From positions 1,922,001 through 1,986,000 of the forward strand of contig NC_019936.1 in the NCBI RefSeq assembly GCF_000327065.1: a stretch of 64,000 nt of DNA, given 5' to 3'. The position numbers were made by a program, and so were the translations under genes. This document shows positions 28,229 to 39,486 of the stretch, in pieces. The notes beneath the pieces were generated by a model. That model did no database searches, was not told the origin of the DNA, and was given only the letters and a program-made list of their open reading frames with translations. Position 1 is the first letter of the stretch, and every line of letters starts with the position of its first letter. This stretch comes from Stutzerimonas stutzeri RCH2. Its GTDB lineage: Bacteria > Pseudomonadota > Gammaproteobacteria > Pseudomonadales > Pseudomonadaceae.

Positions 28229-28255
28229 TAGAATGCGCGCCCTGTTTTCCGGAGG
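28229..28255 (+). promoter_or_regulatory. Putative -10 element and ribosome site of uup
   Basis: TAGAAT (28229-28234), followed by GCGCGCC, is a form of -10 often seen before Pseudomonas housekeeping genes. A strong GGAGG (28251-28255) lies 5 bp before the ATG at 28261. No good -35 hexamer is visible at the expected spacing. Confidence 0.4.
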
Positions 28256-28260
28256 TAGTC

Positions 28261-30162
28261 ATGACCCTGCTCAAGTTCACCGATGTATCTCTCGCCTACG
28301 GCACCACGCCGTTGCTGGACGGCGTGTCCTGGCAGATCGCGCGGGGCGAGCGGGTCTGCATCATCGGCCGCAATGGCACTGGCAAGTCCAGCATGCTGCG
28401 CCTGGTCAAGGGCGACCGCAGCGCCGATGACGGTGAAATCTGGCGTGCTCCCGGCCTGAAGATAGGCGAGCTACCGCAGGAACTGCCCCGTGCGGATGAC
28501 CGCACCGTCTTCGACGTGGTTGCCGAAGGCCTGGCCGGAGTCGGCGAGTTGCTCGCCGAGTACCACCACCTGAGCCAGAACATCCAGGACGAGGCCGACC
28601 TCGAGAAGCTGATGCACGTGCAGCAGGCACTCGAAGCGAAGGATGGCTGGCGTTTGCAGCAGTTGGTCGACAGCACCCTGAGCCGCCTGCAGCTGCCCGC
28701 CGACCGTACGCTTGCCGAGTTGTCCGGCGGCTGGCGCCGGCGCGTATTGCTGGCCCAGGCCCTGGTGTCCGAGCCCGATCTGCTACTGCTCGACGAGCCG
28801 ACCAACCACCTGGATATCGGTGCGATTGCCTGGCTGGAAGAGGCACTGACCGGCTTCAACGGTGCCGTGCTGTTCATCACGCACGACCGGGCATTCCTGC
28901 AGAACCTGGCGACGCGCATCCTCGAGCTGGATCGTGGTCACCTGATCGACTGGAACGGGGACTACGCCAGCTTTCTGGTGCACAAGGAGCAGCAGCTTGC
29001 GGCAGAGGAGACGGCCAACGCGCTGTTCGACAAGAAGCTGGCTCAGGAAGAAGTGTGGATTCGCCAGGGCATCAAGGCGCGACGCACCCGCAACGAGGGT
29101 CGTGTGCGTGCGCTCAAGGCATTGCGCGCGGAGCGCAGTGAGCGGCGTAACGTGCAGGGCAAAGCCACTTTCCAGGTGGAGACGGCGGAAAAGTCCGGCA
29201 AGCAGGTCATCGTCGCTGAGCAGGTGACGTTCGCTCACGTAGGTGGCGAGCCGCTGATCCGGGACTTTTCCATGGTTATCCAGCGCGGCGACCGCATCGG
29301 TTTGCTCGGCGCCAACGGTACTGGCAAGACCACCCTGCTCAAGCTGCTGCTCGGAGAATTGCACCCTAGCAGCGGTTCCATCGAGTTCGGCACCAAGCTT
29401 GAAGTGGCGTATTTCGACCAATTGCGTCACCAGCTGGAGCTGGAAAAGACCGTGGTCGACAACCTCGCCGAAGGTCGTGAGTTCATCACCATCGATGGGC
29501 AGAACCGCCACGTGCTGAGCTATCTCGGCGACTTCCTGTTCAGTCCGCAACGGGCTCGAACACCAGTCAAGGCGCTGTCCGGAGGTGAGCGGGCACGGCT
29601 CTTGCTCGCCAAGCTGTTCAGCAAGCCGGCGAACCTGTTGGTGCTCGACGAGCCGACCAACGACCTCGATGTGGAAACGCTGGAATTGCTCGAAGAAGTG
29701 CTGCTTGGCTTCCAGGGCACGGTGCTGATGGTAAGCCACGACCGGGCCTTCCTCGACAACGTGGTCACCAGCACGCTGGTGTTCCAGGGCGGCGGTGAAG
29801 TGCGCGAGTACGTTGGCGGTTATCAGGACTGGCTGCGTCAGGGCGGTTCGCCCCGCTTGCTGGGTGTTGCCGAGTCCGGCGGCGAAGCGAAGAAGGCGCA
29901 ACAAGCGCCGGTCGCTGCAGTGGTGGCCGAGGTCGCGCCAGCCAAGAAGAAGCTCAGCTACAAGCTGCAGCGCGAACTGGAGGCCTTGCCCGGTCAGATC
30001 GACGAAGCGGAAAAGGCGATCGAGGCATTGCAGGCGGAGATTTCCGATCCGGCTTTTTATCAGCAGGCGGCGGATAAAACGGCTGCGGTGTTGAGCCGTC
30101 TCGAGGCGTTGCAGGCGGAGCTCGATGGCTTGCTTGAGCGCTGGGCAGAGCTCGAGGAGTAA
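28261..30162 (+). CDS. uup: ABC-F ATPase Uup
   Basis: A 633-residue soluble protein with two ABC domains and no membrane segment. Domain 1 has Walker A GRNGTGKSS (Lys42), signature LSGGWRRRV and Walker B LLLLDEPTNHLD. Domain 2 has GANGTGKTT (about 350), LSGGERARLLL and LLVLDEPTNDLD. The linker between them is positively charged, and the C-terminus (about 555-633) is a Lys/Glu-rich coiled coil. This C-terminal extension identifies Uup rather than EttA or YheS. Uup binds DNA and ribosomes and affects precise excision and translation. It is monocistronic. Confidence 0.93.
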   Translation: MTLLKFTDVSLAYGTTPLLDGVSWQIARGERVCIIGRNGTGKSSMLRLVKGDRSADDGEIWRAPGLKIGELPQELPRADDRTVFDVVAEGLAGVGELLAEYHHLSQNIQDEADLEKLMHVQQALEAKDGWRLQQLVDSTLSRLQLPADRTLAELSGGWRRRVLLAQALVSEPDLLLLDEPTNHLDIGAIAWLEEALTGFNGAVLFITHDRAFLQNLATRILELDRGHLIDWNGDYASFLVHKEQQLAAEETANALFDKKLAQEEVWIRQGIKARRTRNEGRVRALKALRAERSERRNVQGKATFQVETAEKSGKQVIVAEQVTFAHVGGEPLIRDFSMVIQRGDRIGLLGANGTGKTTLLKLLLGELHPSSGSIEFGTKLEVAYFDQLRHQLELEKTVVDNLAEGREFITIDGQNRHVLSYLGDFLFSPQRARTPVKALSGGERARLLLAKLFSKPANLLVLDEPTNDLDVETLELLEEVLLGFQGTVLMVSHDRAFLDNVVTSTLVFQGGGEVREYVGGYQDWLRQGGSPRLLGVAESGGEAKKAQQAPVAAVVAEVAPAKKKLSYKLQRELEALPGQIDEAEKAIEALQAEISDPAFYQQAADKTAAVLSRLEALQAELDGLLERWAELEE

Positions 30163-30323
30163 CCGCCCGTGCTGAAGCGGTGCAGTTTTCATGGCTGCGC
30201 CACTCAGCAACAGAGGGCGGTGAATCAGGGGCTCGATCACGGCTAATGAGATGGATCAATGCCCAGCTTGCTGGCGCGTAGTTAAGTATCCGCATTGGAT
30301 CATGCAGTCATGATGGAGCGTTA

Positions 30324-31016
30324 ATGGCAATCGAATACCGCATCACCCTGGATGATGAACACGACTTCAGTTACCGGATCGAACTGGATCGTGAATATGA
30401 CAAGGAGGTCGCCGCGCAGGCGCCGAAATGGACTCGGCTCGATCATCAGCGCTGTTCGAACTGCCCGCTGAGCAGGGACGATTTCAGTCATTGCCCTGCC
30501 GCGGTTGATCTGCATCGGGTAATCGAGGACTTCCAGGGCCTACCGGCCGTACAAAAGGCCTTGGTATGGGTGCGCACGCCCGAGCGTGAATACACCAAAC
30601 AGGTTGGCCTGGATGAGGGCTTGCGCGCGCTGCTCGGCGTAATCATGGCTACCAGCGCCTGCCCGGTGCTCGGACGGCTGAAGCCAATGGCCAAGCAGCA
30701 TCTGCCGTTCGCCAGCAATCATGAGTTCGTTCTGCGCGCGGTATCGCTGTATCTGGCCCGGCAGTATTTCAATCTGCGCGAAGGCCGGCATGCCGACTGG
30801 GAACTGCGCGGACTGGTGCGTTCCTTTCAGCAGCTGCAACTGGTCAATCAGGCGTTCTGGCAGCGCATCCACGACACCTGTCACGCCGACTCCAATCTCA
30901 AGGCCTTTCTGACCTTCTTCTCGATGGCGTCCAGTCTGACCTATTCACTCGAGACCCAGCTGCAGAAGATCCGTCCGCTGGTCATGAGCGCGGGCGACGG
31001 CGTCGAAGCGATCTGA
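30324..31016 (+). CDS. Conserved hypothetical protein, DUF6901-like
   Basis: A 230-residue soluble protein. The N-terminus is beta-rich and charged (MAIEYRITLDDEHDFSYRIEL). A CSNCPLS-FSHCPAA segment holds three cysteines that could bind a metal, followed by a helical domain with VIMATSACPVLGRLKP and YLARQYFNLREG. I recall this pattern as DUF6901, without a known function; the name is from memory. GGAG lies 6 bp before the ATG. It has no obvious partner among its neighbours. Confidence 0.6.
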   Translation: MAIEYRITLDDEHDFSYRIELDREYDKEVAAQAPKWTRLDHQRCSNCPLSRDDFSHCPAAVDLHRVIEDFQGLPAVQKALVWVRTPEREYTKQVGLDEGLRALLGVIMATSACPVLGRLKPMAKQHLPFASNHEFVLRAVSLYLARQYFNLREGRHADWELRGLVRSFQQLQLVNQAFWQRIHDTCHADSNLKAFLTFFSMASSLTYSLETQLQKIRPLVMSAGDGVEAI

Positions 31017-31065
31017 TCGGCTCGGTGTGCGCAGGGTGGCGGCCATCCTGCGCAGCGACGAACAG

Positions 31066-31506
31066 CTATTCGGCTTTCTTCAAGCGTACCGCCAGCACAT
31101 CGCAAGGCGCGCCGTGCAGGATGTCGTTGGCAGTCGAGCCCAGCAGCAGGGCAAGCCCGTGGCGACCGTGACTGCCGACCACGATCAGGTCGCAGCCCTG
31201 TTCCTTTGCCAGGCGGTGCACTTCCTGGCGGGGTTGTCCGTAGGCGAGGTGACGGTTTTCCGGAGCCAGACCCGGGTAGCTGTCGGCAAAGCCGTTCATG
31301 CGGCCACGGGCCTGGTCGAACTGCTGTTGCTGCAGCATCGACAGGTCCATTGGCACATCGCCGCCGAAGGCCATGGCCATTGGCTCGATGATATGCACCA
31401 GGCTCAGTTTGGCGCCTGAGGTACTGGCAAGCACCTGCGCGCGGGCGACGACAGGGTGGCATTCCTCGGTCAGGTCGATGGCGACCAGTATGTGTTTGTA
31501 GGGCAT
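31066..31506 (-). CDS. Universal stress protein (UspA family)
   Basis: A 146-residue single-domain Usp. The N-terminal strand YKHILVAIDLTEE, with the Asp that contacts ATP, and the C-terminal nucleotide loop GSHGRHGLALLLGSTAND are complete, so it should be the ATP-binding type. These proteins protect cells during starvation, anoxia or oxidative stress. It is convergent with the DUF6901-like gene (49 bp) and divergent from the next gene, with 199 bp that must hold both promoters. Confidence 0.9.
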   Translation of the reverse strand: MPYKHILVAIDLTEECHPVVARAQVLASTSGAKLSLVHIIEPMAMAFGGDVPMDLSMLQQQQFDQARGRMNGFADSYPGLAPENRHLAYGQPRQEVHRLAKEQGCDLIVVGSHGRHGLALLLGSTANDILHGAPCDVLAVRLKKAE

Positions 31507-31705
31507 GGCGTGCTTTCTCCTTGGTGCCGGTTGCCAGAGTCCGTGGCCGGTCCGGCGATATGGGGATTACCCTTTCGTTTAAGAGGTTTATACGATCTTG
31601 CTCGTGGGTCCGCCAGTGGCTTGTTGTCACCATCAATGACGGTGAGGGGGCACTGACTGCTATCATCGCCGCCTTTGTTGCCGCGCGCTGTATCGAGAAA
31701 ACGCC

Positions 31706-32182
31706 ATGCCGATGTTCGACTCCGACTATTCGCTCGCCTGGACCCTGTACGGGATAGCGGCGCTTGGATGCCTGTTGTTCTGGTTCCGGGTAACGCGCTG
31801 GATGTGGCGCTGGGTGCGCGAGCCGCTGCGGTTGCTCGCTGCCGTATTGCTCTTCACGCCGACCATTGTCGATCCGGCGAAGGAACTGTTCGCGCCTGCT
31901 GTGGCCATTACTGCCATGGACCTGGCGTTCGAGGTCGGCAACAACGCGTGGCGTGCCGTGGCTGATCTGGCGATGTATGGACTGATTGCCTTCGGCTTGT
32001 ATCTGCTGCTGGTGGCCATTCGTTGGCCCATCGAGCGCAAGTACGGCCGGCGCGGCGAGAACCAGACTGCGGATGAAGATAGCCGCACGTTGCGCGAACG
32101 CATGGAAGATCAAGGTGCCGACGACTATGAGCGCGATTACGCGCCGTCACGTGGGCGTATGCGCACCGAGCCGCGGCTCTAA
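31706..32182 (+). CDS. Small conserved membrane protein of unknown function
   Basis: A 158-residue protein with three hydrophobic segments (about 12-27, 41-57 and 86-105) and a charged cytoplasmic tail rich in Arg and Glu (ERKYGRRGENQT onward). The sequence FTPTIVDPAKELFAPA between the segments looks conserved. I do not recognise a named family. ATG 31712, two codons later, is an equally possible start. It lies 39 bp upstream of the glutamine amidotransferase gene in the same direction, so they may be co-transcribed. Confidence 0.7.
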   Translation: MPMFDSDYSLAWTLYGIAALGCLLFWFRVTRWMWRWVREPLRLLAAVLLFTPTIVDPAKELFAPAVAITAMDLAFEVGNNAWRAVADLAMYGLIAFGLYLLLVAIRWPIERKYGRRGENQTADEDSRTLRERMEDQGADDYERDYAPSRGRMRTEPRL

Positions 32183-32221
32183 GTCGGCCAGAACGAGGCA
32201 GAAACTCTCGGGAGATGACGC

Positions 32222-33004
32222 ATGTGCGAGCTGCTTGGCATGAGCGCCAACGTTCCCACCGATATCGTTTTCAGCTTTACCGGCCTGATGCAGCGAGGCG
32301 GAAAGACCGGGCCACACAAGGACGGCTGGGGCATCGCCTTCTATGAGGGTCGCGGCCTGCGGCTATTCCAGGACCCGGTCGCCAGCTGCGAATCCGAAGT
32401 GGCGAAGATGGTGCAGCGCTACCTGATCAAGAGCGAGGTGGTGATCGGTCATATCCGTCATGCCAACGTCGGCAAGGTTTCCTTGGTCAATACGCATCCT
32501 TTCGTTCGTGAGCTATGGGGACAGCACTGGTGCTTTGCTCACAATGGCCAACTCTCGGATTTCGAGCCACCGAAAGGCATCTACCGTCCAGTTGGCGACA
32601 CCGACAGCGAGCGCGCTTTCTGCGACCTGCTGAACCGGATCCGTCTGGATTTTCCTGACCGCTGCGCGCCGGAAAGCGTTTTGCCCGTATTGCTGGGCGC
32701 TTGCGTCGAGTACCGTCGCAAGGGTGTGTTCAATTGCCTGCTGAGCAATGGAGAGTGGCTGTTCAGCTTTTGCAGTACCAAGCTGGCGGAGATCACCCGA
32801 CGTGCTCCATTCGGTCCGGCGCAACTTCGAGACGCCGAACTGACAGTGAATTTCCACGCCGAAACCACACCCGATGATGTTGTCACGGTGCTGGCTACCG
32901 AGCCGCTAACCAATAATGAACAATGGACATTGCATGAGCCCGGCCAATGGAGTTTGTGGCGGCTCGGCGAATGCATCGCCCAGGGGAAAGTGACCGAATG
33001 CTGA
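32222..33004 (+). CDS. Class II glutamine amidotransferase (YafJ-like)
   Basis: A 260-residue Ntn-type glutamine amidotransferase. After removal of Met, Cys2 is the N-terminal nucleophile ([12 protein letters not shown]). The [23 protein letters not shown] and FAHNGQL blocks form the glutaminase site. There is no synthetase domain. E. coli YafJ is the nearest named relative, and its acceptor is unknown. The last codons overlap the next start in ATGCTGA (32998-33004), so the two are translationally coupled. Confidence 0.9.
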   Translation: MCELLGMSANVPTDIVFSFTGLMQRGGKTGPHKDGWGIAFYEGRGLRLFQDPVASCESEVAKMVQRYLIKSEVVIGHIRHANVGKVSLVNTHPFVRELWGQHWCFAHNGQLSDFEPPKGIYRPVGDTDSERAFCDLLNRIRLDFPDRCAPESVLPVLLGACVEYRRKGVFNCLLSNGEWLFSFCSTKLAEITRRAPFGPAQLRDAELTVNFHAETTPDDVVTVLATEPLTNNEQWTLHEPGQWSLWRLGECIAQGKVTEC

Positions 33005-33513
33005 GAAGCTACCTGCGCCTGACCCTGTTCACCTTTGGCCTGTTGGTGGGTGTTCAGGTGCCTGGCTTTATCGAGGCATACGCCCAACATGTAGAGGCCC
33101 GGCGGTTGGAGGCTCAGCAGGGCTTGCAGGGCTTTCAGGAGACGGCGCAGCGCTTTTTCAATGGCGATATGCAGGCGTTGGTCCAGCACTACCGCAACAG
33201 TGACGACCCGGTTTTTCAGAGTGACGCGCAAAGCGTCGAGCAGCTGGTGAGCCGCGCGCGAATGCTGGAGCGTGAGTGGCAGGCAATGCAGCGGCCCTGG
33301 TATGCGCGCGCCGTACATGTACTTCTCGGCGCCGAGCGCAGCCTGCGTGAACAGGTATGGAACAGCTACCGCTTCCAAGTGCTGCTCGCCCCGGAAGCCA
33401 TCGCCTGGGGGCTGAGCTGTGCGCTGCTACTGGCCTGGCTGGTGGAAAGCCTACTGGTTGCGGCAAGCCTCCCATTCAGATCACGAGCGCGCCGCTACAA
33501 GGGCTATCGCTGA
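32998..33513 (+). CDS. DUF2937-like inner-membrane protein
   Basis: A 171-residue protein with an N-terminal membrane segment (about 6-25) and a second one near the C-terminus (about 135-155). A helical, Gln-rich periplasmic domain (around [20 protein letters not shown]) lies between. I recall this layout as DUF2937. The frame is open upstream to 32947, but ATG 32998 overlaps the previous stop and begins just before the hydrophobic helix. Function is unknown; coupling to the amidotransferase suggests a shared task. Confidence 0.7.
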   Translation: MLRSYLRLTLFTFGLLVGVQVPGFIEAYAQHVEARRLEAQQGLQGFQETAQRFFNGDMQALVQHYRNSDDPVFQSDAQSVEQLVSRARMLEREWQAMQRPWYARAVHVLLGAERSLREQVWNSYRFQVLLAPEAIAWGLSCALLLAWLVESLLVAASLPFRSRARRYKGYR

Positions 33514-33573
33514 CTTACTGCTATCCAGGCAGGCGTGGCGCGGACGGCCCAGCTTGCAGTCATCTCCACGCGC

Positions 33574-34752
33574 TTACTTGGCCAGAAACTTCATCCCTTC
33601 CTCGAGTCCGCTCAGCGTCAACGGATACATTCGGTCCTCTACCAGTTCGCGGATGATGCCGGTGGAGGAGGTGTAGCCCCAGGTGTCCTTGGGGTAGGGA
33701 TTGATCCAGATGAGCTTCTTGTACTTCTCCATGAAGCGCTGCATCCAGACGTAGCCGGCTTCCTCGTTCCAGTGCTCGACGCTTCCGCCCGGCTGGGTGA
33801 CTTCGTACGGCGCCATCGCTGCGTCGCCGACGAACACCACCTTGTAGTCCGCGCCGTACTTGTGCAGCACATCCAGCGTCGAGGTGCGCTCCGAGGTGCG
33901 GCGGAAGTTGTTCTTCCATACCGATTCGTAGATGAAATTGTGGAAGTAGAAATATTCGAGGTGCTTGAACTCGGTCTTGCACGCTGAAAACAGCTCTTCG
34001 CAGACCTTCACGTGGGCGTCCATCGAGCCGCCGATGTCGAACAGGATGAGCAGCTTCACCGCATTGCGCCGCTCCGGTCGCATCTGGATGTTGAGCAGGC
34101 CCGCATCGCGGGCGGTGTGGTCGATGGTGCCGTCGATATCCAGTTCGTCCGCCGCGCCCTGGCGGGCGAATTTGCGCAGGCGGCGCAGGGCGATCTTGAT
34201 GTTGCGCGTGCCGAGCTCGACCTGGTCGTCGAGGTTCTTGTATTCACGCTGATCCCAGACCTTGACCGCCTTGCCCTGGCGTTTGCCAGCATCGCCGATG
34301 CGGATGCCTTCTGGGTTGTAACCGCCCGAGCCGAACGGGCTGGTGCCGCCGGTGCCGATCCACTTGTTGCCGCCGGCGTGGCGCTCCTTCTGCTCTTCGA
34401 GACGCTTCTTGAATTCTTCGATCAGCTTGTCCAGGCCGCCGAGAGACTGGATTTGCGCGCGCTCCTCGTCCGTCAGGCTGCGCTCGAATTCCTTGCGCAA
34501 CCAGTCTTCCGGAATCAGCGCTTCTAGATGCTGATCGAGATTCTCAAGGCCCTTGAAGTACGCGCCGAAGGCCCGGTCGAACTTGTCGAAGTGGCGTTCG
34601 TCCTTGACCATCACGGTGCGCGCAAGGAAATAGAATTCATCCATGTCGGCGAACACGACACGGTGCTTGAGTGCATCGATCAGATCCAGCAGTTCGCGTA
34701 CCGATACCGGCACCTTGGCGGCGCGCATCTCATTGAACAGGCCAAGCAGCAT
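33574..34752 (-). CDS. VWA-domain protein (CoxE-like), partner of a MoxR ATPase
   Basis: A 392-residue protein whose C-terminal half is a von Willebrand A domain. The metal-site motif DIGGSMD, with a later VGDAAM stretch, marks the MIDAS. The N-terminal part (LLGLFNEMRAAKVPVSVREL) is helical and charged. ATG 34752 is chosen because it has AGAGG about 9 bp upstream and begins at the conserved LLGLFNEMRAAK; the frame extends eight codons further without support. MoxR AAA+ ATPases and VWA proteins act together as chaperone-like remodelling pairs. The partner gene is at 35256, with a GFA gene between them. Confidence 0.88.
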   Translation of the reverse strand: MLLGLFNEMRAAKVPVSVRELLDLIDALKHRVVFADMDEFYFLARTVMVKDERHFDKFDRAFGAYFKGLENLDQHLEALIPEDWLRKEFERSLTDEERAQIQSLGGLDKLIEEFKKRLEEQKERHAGGNKWIGTGGTSPFGSGGYNPEGIRIGDAGKRQGKAVKVWDQREYKNLDDQVELGTRNIKIALRRLRKFARQGAADELDIDGTIDHTARDAGLLNIQMRPERRNAVKLLILFDIGGSMDAHVKVCEELFSACKTEFKHLEYFYFHNFIYESVWKNNFRRTSERTSTLDVLHKYGADYKVVFVGDAAMAPYEVTQPGGSVEHWNEEAGYVWMQRFMEKYKKLIWINPYPKDTWGYTSSTGIIRELVEDRMYPLTLSGLEEGMKFLAK

Positions 34753-34800
34753 GGCAGAAAACCTCTGGCGCACCACGTTTGGCGCGCATGTTCGGGGCGC

Positions 34801-35205
34801 TCAGCGGGGGCTGTCGCCGTTGTGTTGGGGCAAGCCGTCGCGAATCTCGTACCAGTCGGCCTTGGAGTCGACGTAGATATGCGATTGCGGCGGCTCTGGC
34901 AGCGGTGAGTCGAGGGTGCCGGCGGCGACCCCGAGCTCATGTTCGCGGTTGTCGACGAACTGCAGATTCGAGCCGCAGCGGATGCAGAAGGTGCGCGTCA
35001 CGTGATCGGAGGAGTGGTAGACGCCCAGCTGGTCCTTGCCCGACATGATGTGGAAGGCTTCCAGCGGCACGCTCGCGTAAGTGGCGAACGCTGCGCCATG
35101 GGCCTTGCGACACATCTTGCAGTGGCAGTGAGTCAGCTCGTTGATGGGGGCGTCGATGCGATAGCGCACGACGCCACACAGGCAGCTACCGGTATGCGTT
35201 TGCAT
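34801..35205 (-). CDS. GFA/CENP-V family zinc protein
   Basis: A 134-residue small zinc-binding protein. The metal ligands appear as CLCGVVRY near the N-terminus, HCHCKMCRK (about 27-35) and FCIRCGSNL (about 74-82). Together they form the two zinc sites of the glutathione-dependent formaldehyde-activating fold. Most family members have unproven activities, so a formaldehyde role is not claimed. It lies between the MoxR and VWA genes on the same strand, with about 50-bp gaps, and probably shares their transcript. Confidence 0.88.
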   Translation of the reverse strand: MQTHTGSCLCGVVRYRIDAPINELTHCHCKMCRKAHGAAFATYASVPLEAFHIMSGKDQLGVYHSSDHVTRTFCIRCGSNLQFVDNREHELGVAAGTLDSPLPEPPQSHIYVDSKADWYEIRDGLPQHNGDSPR

Positions 35206-35255
35206 GGTGTCTTCCTCCAGTGAGTTCGCAGCCGGCTCACGGAAGCCGGCTTCGA

Positions 35256-36104
<849 letters not shown>

Positions 36105-36249
36105 TGCGGATTCCTTCGGCGGGGCCTGGCACGCAGGCACTCGTTGTAGTCAGGCCGACGACTATAAGGGAAGGTCGTGCGACTGTGAACGCAAGCGCAT
36201 CATTCAGTCACTGAATGTCCGGCTGTGCGTTTCTGGTGACGCATGCCAG

Positions 36250-37320
36250 TTATTCTTCTTCATCGAGCGCACGTTCGAAGCGCGCAGTGAAGGCCTCGAC
36301 GAATGCGTTGCGCAGTATCGCGACGAAGGCCTGGAATGGACTGACATCGGTTTCCTTGGTGGTGCCCGACAGCTCCACGCGGGTGGCGAACTGGTCCTTG
36401 CGCTGGTTCTTAAGGACTTCCTGTCCGCCGCCGACCACCGCTTCCCACAGCCCGCGCAAGAAGCCCTTGTCCTCGTTCTTGACGTCCTGGTCGTAGTCGA
36501 AGATGTCGACGTTGCGCAGCAGGGGCTTGATGTAACCATCGAGCTGGCTGTCGTTGGCCTCGACTTCGATAACCAGATCACCCGTCCCGCCGGCGAAATC
36601 GAAATTGGCGTAGGCGCGACTGAGGTCGTTCAGCTGTTTCAGCGGTACGCCGGTGACCCGCAGATTGACTTCGAAATCTTCCCAGTCCGTGAACGGATCG
36701 AAGCTGGCGGTCGCTTCGATGGGGGCCTGATTGAACAGCTTGCCCTTGCCTTCGAAGAAAGCGGTCCGGGTGCCGTCGGCATCATCGGTGTTGGTCAGGT
36801 TGTACAGGCTGGCCTGGATATCGCTGGCGTAAACGTGGACTTGCGGGTCGGAGGAGAAGTTGCGAAACGACAACTGGCCATCGACGACGCGAATCTCGTT
36901 GAGCGTGATCGGTACCAATGCGTCGAGCTGATCGCGCCAGTCGACGCCTTCCCCATTCTGCGAGTCGCCGCTGTCACCACCATCGACGAAATTCAAATGA
37001 GGCTGCTCGAAAACGACTTCGCCGACGATCTCTCGGTGGCGCAGGATGCCATTCCAGCTGATGGCGATGTCGATCGCCGGTGCCTTGAGCAGGGGCGCCT
37101 GTACGCGCTTGTCCTTCTTCTCGATCAGCAGGCCTTCGACACGGTAAGCGCCACGCCACCAGGCGAGATCGACGTCTTCGACGTGCCCCGTATAGTCGCC
37201 CATGTCCGCCATTTTCTCGTTCAGGTAGTTGCGCACCAGATGCGGCAGAGCGAGATGCAGGAGGATCAGCAGCAGGCCGATCGAGAGCAGGATCCACAGG
37301 GGAAGCAGGCGACGGGTCAT
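36250..37320 (-). CDS. DUF748/AsmA-like membrane-anchored protein
   Basis: A 356-residue protein with one N-terminal membrane helix (LPLWILLSIGLLLILLHLALP, broken by charge on both sides) and a beta-rich periplasmic domain. The pattern ALPHLVRNYLNEKMADMGDYTGHVEDVDLAWWRG is typical of DUF748 proteins, relatives of AsmA that may help lipid transport or envelope assembly. The frame continues to 37542, but residues before ATG 37320 are unlike any protein and overlap cysK on the other strand. The acidic C-terminus ends in DEEE. Confidence 0.8.
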   Translation of the reverse strand: MTRRLLPLWILLSIGLLLILLHLALPHLVRNYLNEKMADMGDYTGHVEDVDLAWWRGAYRVEGLLIEKKDKRVQAPLLKAPAIDIAISWNGILRHREIVGEVVFEQPHLNFVDGGDSGDSQNGEGVDWRDQLDALVPITLNEIRVVDGQLSFRNFSSDPQVHVYASDIQASLYNLTNTDDADGTRTAFFEGKGKLFNQAPIEATASFDPFTDWEDFEVNLRVTGVPLKQLNDLSRAYANFDFAGGTGDLVIEVEANDSQLDGYIKPLLRNVDIFDYDQDVKNEDKGFLRGLWEAVVGGGQEVLKNQRKDQFATRVELSGTTKETDVSPFQAFVAILRNAFVEAFTARFERALDEEE

Positions 37321-37444
37321 GGCGGTCCGGAGATGAGCGGGATGTTGACGATGGACCCCCGGTCGCGGCTGTGAGTTCGGCTGGACTGCTGCATGGACTG
37401 CGCATAGGCTGATTGGTCTGATACTCCTCGGACAGGGCATTCCC

Positions 37445-38419
<975 letters not shown>

Positions 38420-38443
38420 TGCCTTGCGACGCAGTTGAGCCAA

Positions 38444-39358
38444 TCAACTGCGTCGCGGATCGGCCTGCGGCTGGGCGGCTGGCGCCTGGCGCAGGATCAG
38501 CCACAACGCCAGCCCGATCAGCGCACCGCCCTGAACGTAGGCCCAGGACAGCGGCTCATCGAGAAACAGTACGCCCCATAGCACACCGAACGGTGGGATC
38601 AGAAACGTCACCGTCAGCGTCTTCACCGGTCCGATATCCGCCAGCAGGCGGAAGTAGAGAATGTAGGCAAACGCCGTACAGACCAGGCCCAACCCAAGCA
38701 GACTGAGCCAGACGCTGGTGTCGCCCCAGCTCGGCGGCGGGGCATCCAGCAGCGACAACCCGAACAGTGGCAGCAGGCAGAGTGCGGCGCCGGCCTGGCT
38801 GCCAAAGGCAACCAGTTCACTATCCAGCCCGCCGTCCCGGTTGATCCAGCGCCGCGTGAGAAAACCGCCCAATCCGTAGCAGGCAGTGGCACCCAGGCAG
38901 GCCAGCGCTCCGAGCAGCAACCCCATCTCCAATGGCACCGGGCCGATGCGCATCAGCAGCGCCACACCGCCCAGCCCGCTGAACACCCCCAGCACCTTCG
39001 CCAGTGTCAGCTCCTCAGCGAAGAACAGCGCGCCTATCAGCACACCCATCATTGGCGTGGTGGCATTGAAGATGGCCGAATAACCCGCCGGCACCAGTTG
39101 CGCGGCCACCGCATACAGGGCGAAGGGTACGCCCGAGTTGATCACGCCAAGCACCAGGCACAGGCCGAGCTTGCCGCGAAAGTCCCAGCGCCTGCGCAGC
39201 ACGACGAGGATTGCCAGCAGCCCGGCGGTCGCCAGCAGCACGCGAAAGAATGCTGTTGGGAAAGTGCCAAGGACCGGCGCGATAACACGCATGAAGAGAA
39301 AACTCGCGCCCCAGATGGCGGCGAGGGCAAGCAGGCGAAACATGTCGAGCGGGCGCAT
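38444..39358 (-). CDS. EamA/DMT-family transporter
   Basis: A 304-residue inner-membrane protein with ten hydrophobic segments in two EamA repeats. The first begins LLALAAIWGASFLFMRV and the second ends near LIPPFGVLWGVLFLDEPLSW, both family signatures. ATG 39358 (MRPLDMFRL) has GGAAG about 8 bp upstream and is chosen over 15 extra codons. Such carriers export amino acids or small metabolites; the substrate is unknown. It is convergent with cysK with a 24-bp gap. Confidence 0.88.
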   Translation of the reverse strand: MRPLDMFRLLALAAIWGASFLFMRVIAPVLGTFPTAFFRVLLATAGLLAILVVLRRRWDFRGKLGLCLVLGVINSGVPFALYAVAAQLVPAGYSAIFNATTPMMGVLIGALFFAEELTLAKVLGVFSGLGGVALLMRIGPVPLEMGLLLGALACLGATACYGLGGFLTRRWINRDGGLDSELVAFGSQAGAALCLLPLFGLSLLDAPPPSWGDTSVWLSLLGLGLVCTAFAYILYFRLLADIGPVKTLTVTFLIPPFGVLWGVLFLDEPLSWAYVQGGALIGLALWLILRQAPAAQPQADPRRS

Positions 39359-39486
39359 GAAGCGGGCTTCCAGCACAAGGGAGCTGCAAGTGTTGTCGCC
39401 CATCTGCCAACAGGCAAACCGAAACCGACTTTCAAACTGCGTGCTGCTAAGCTCGGCGAACGTTCATGTCCTGCAGTGGGTGCATC

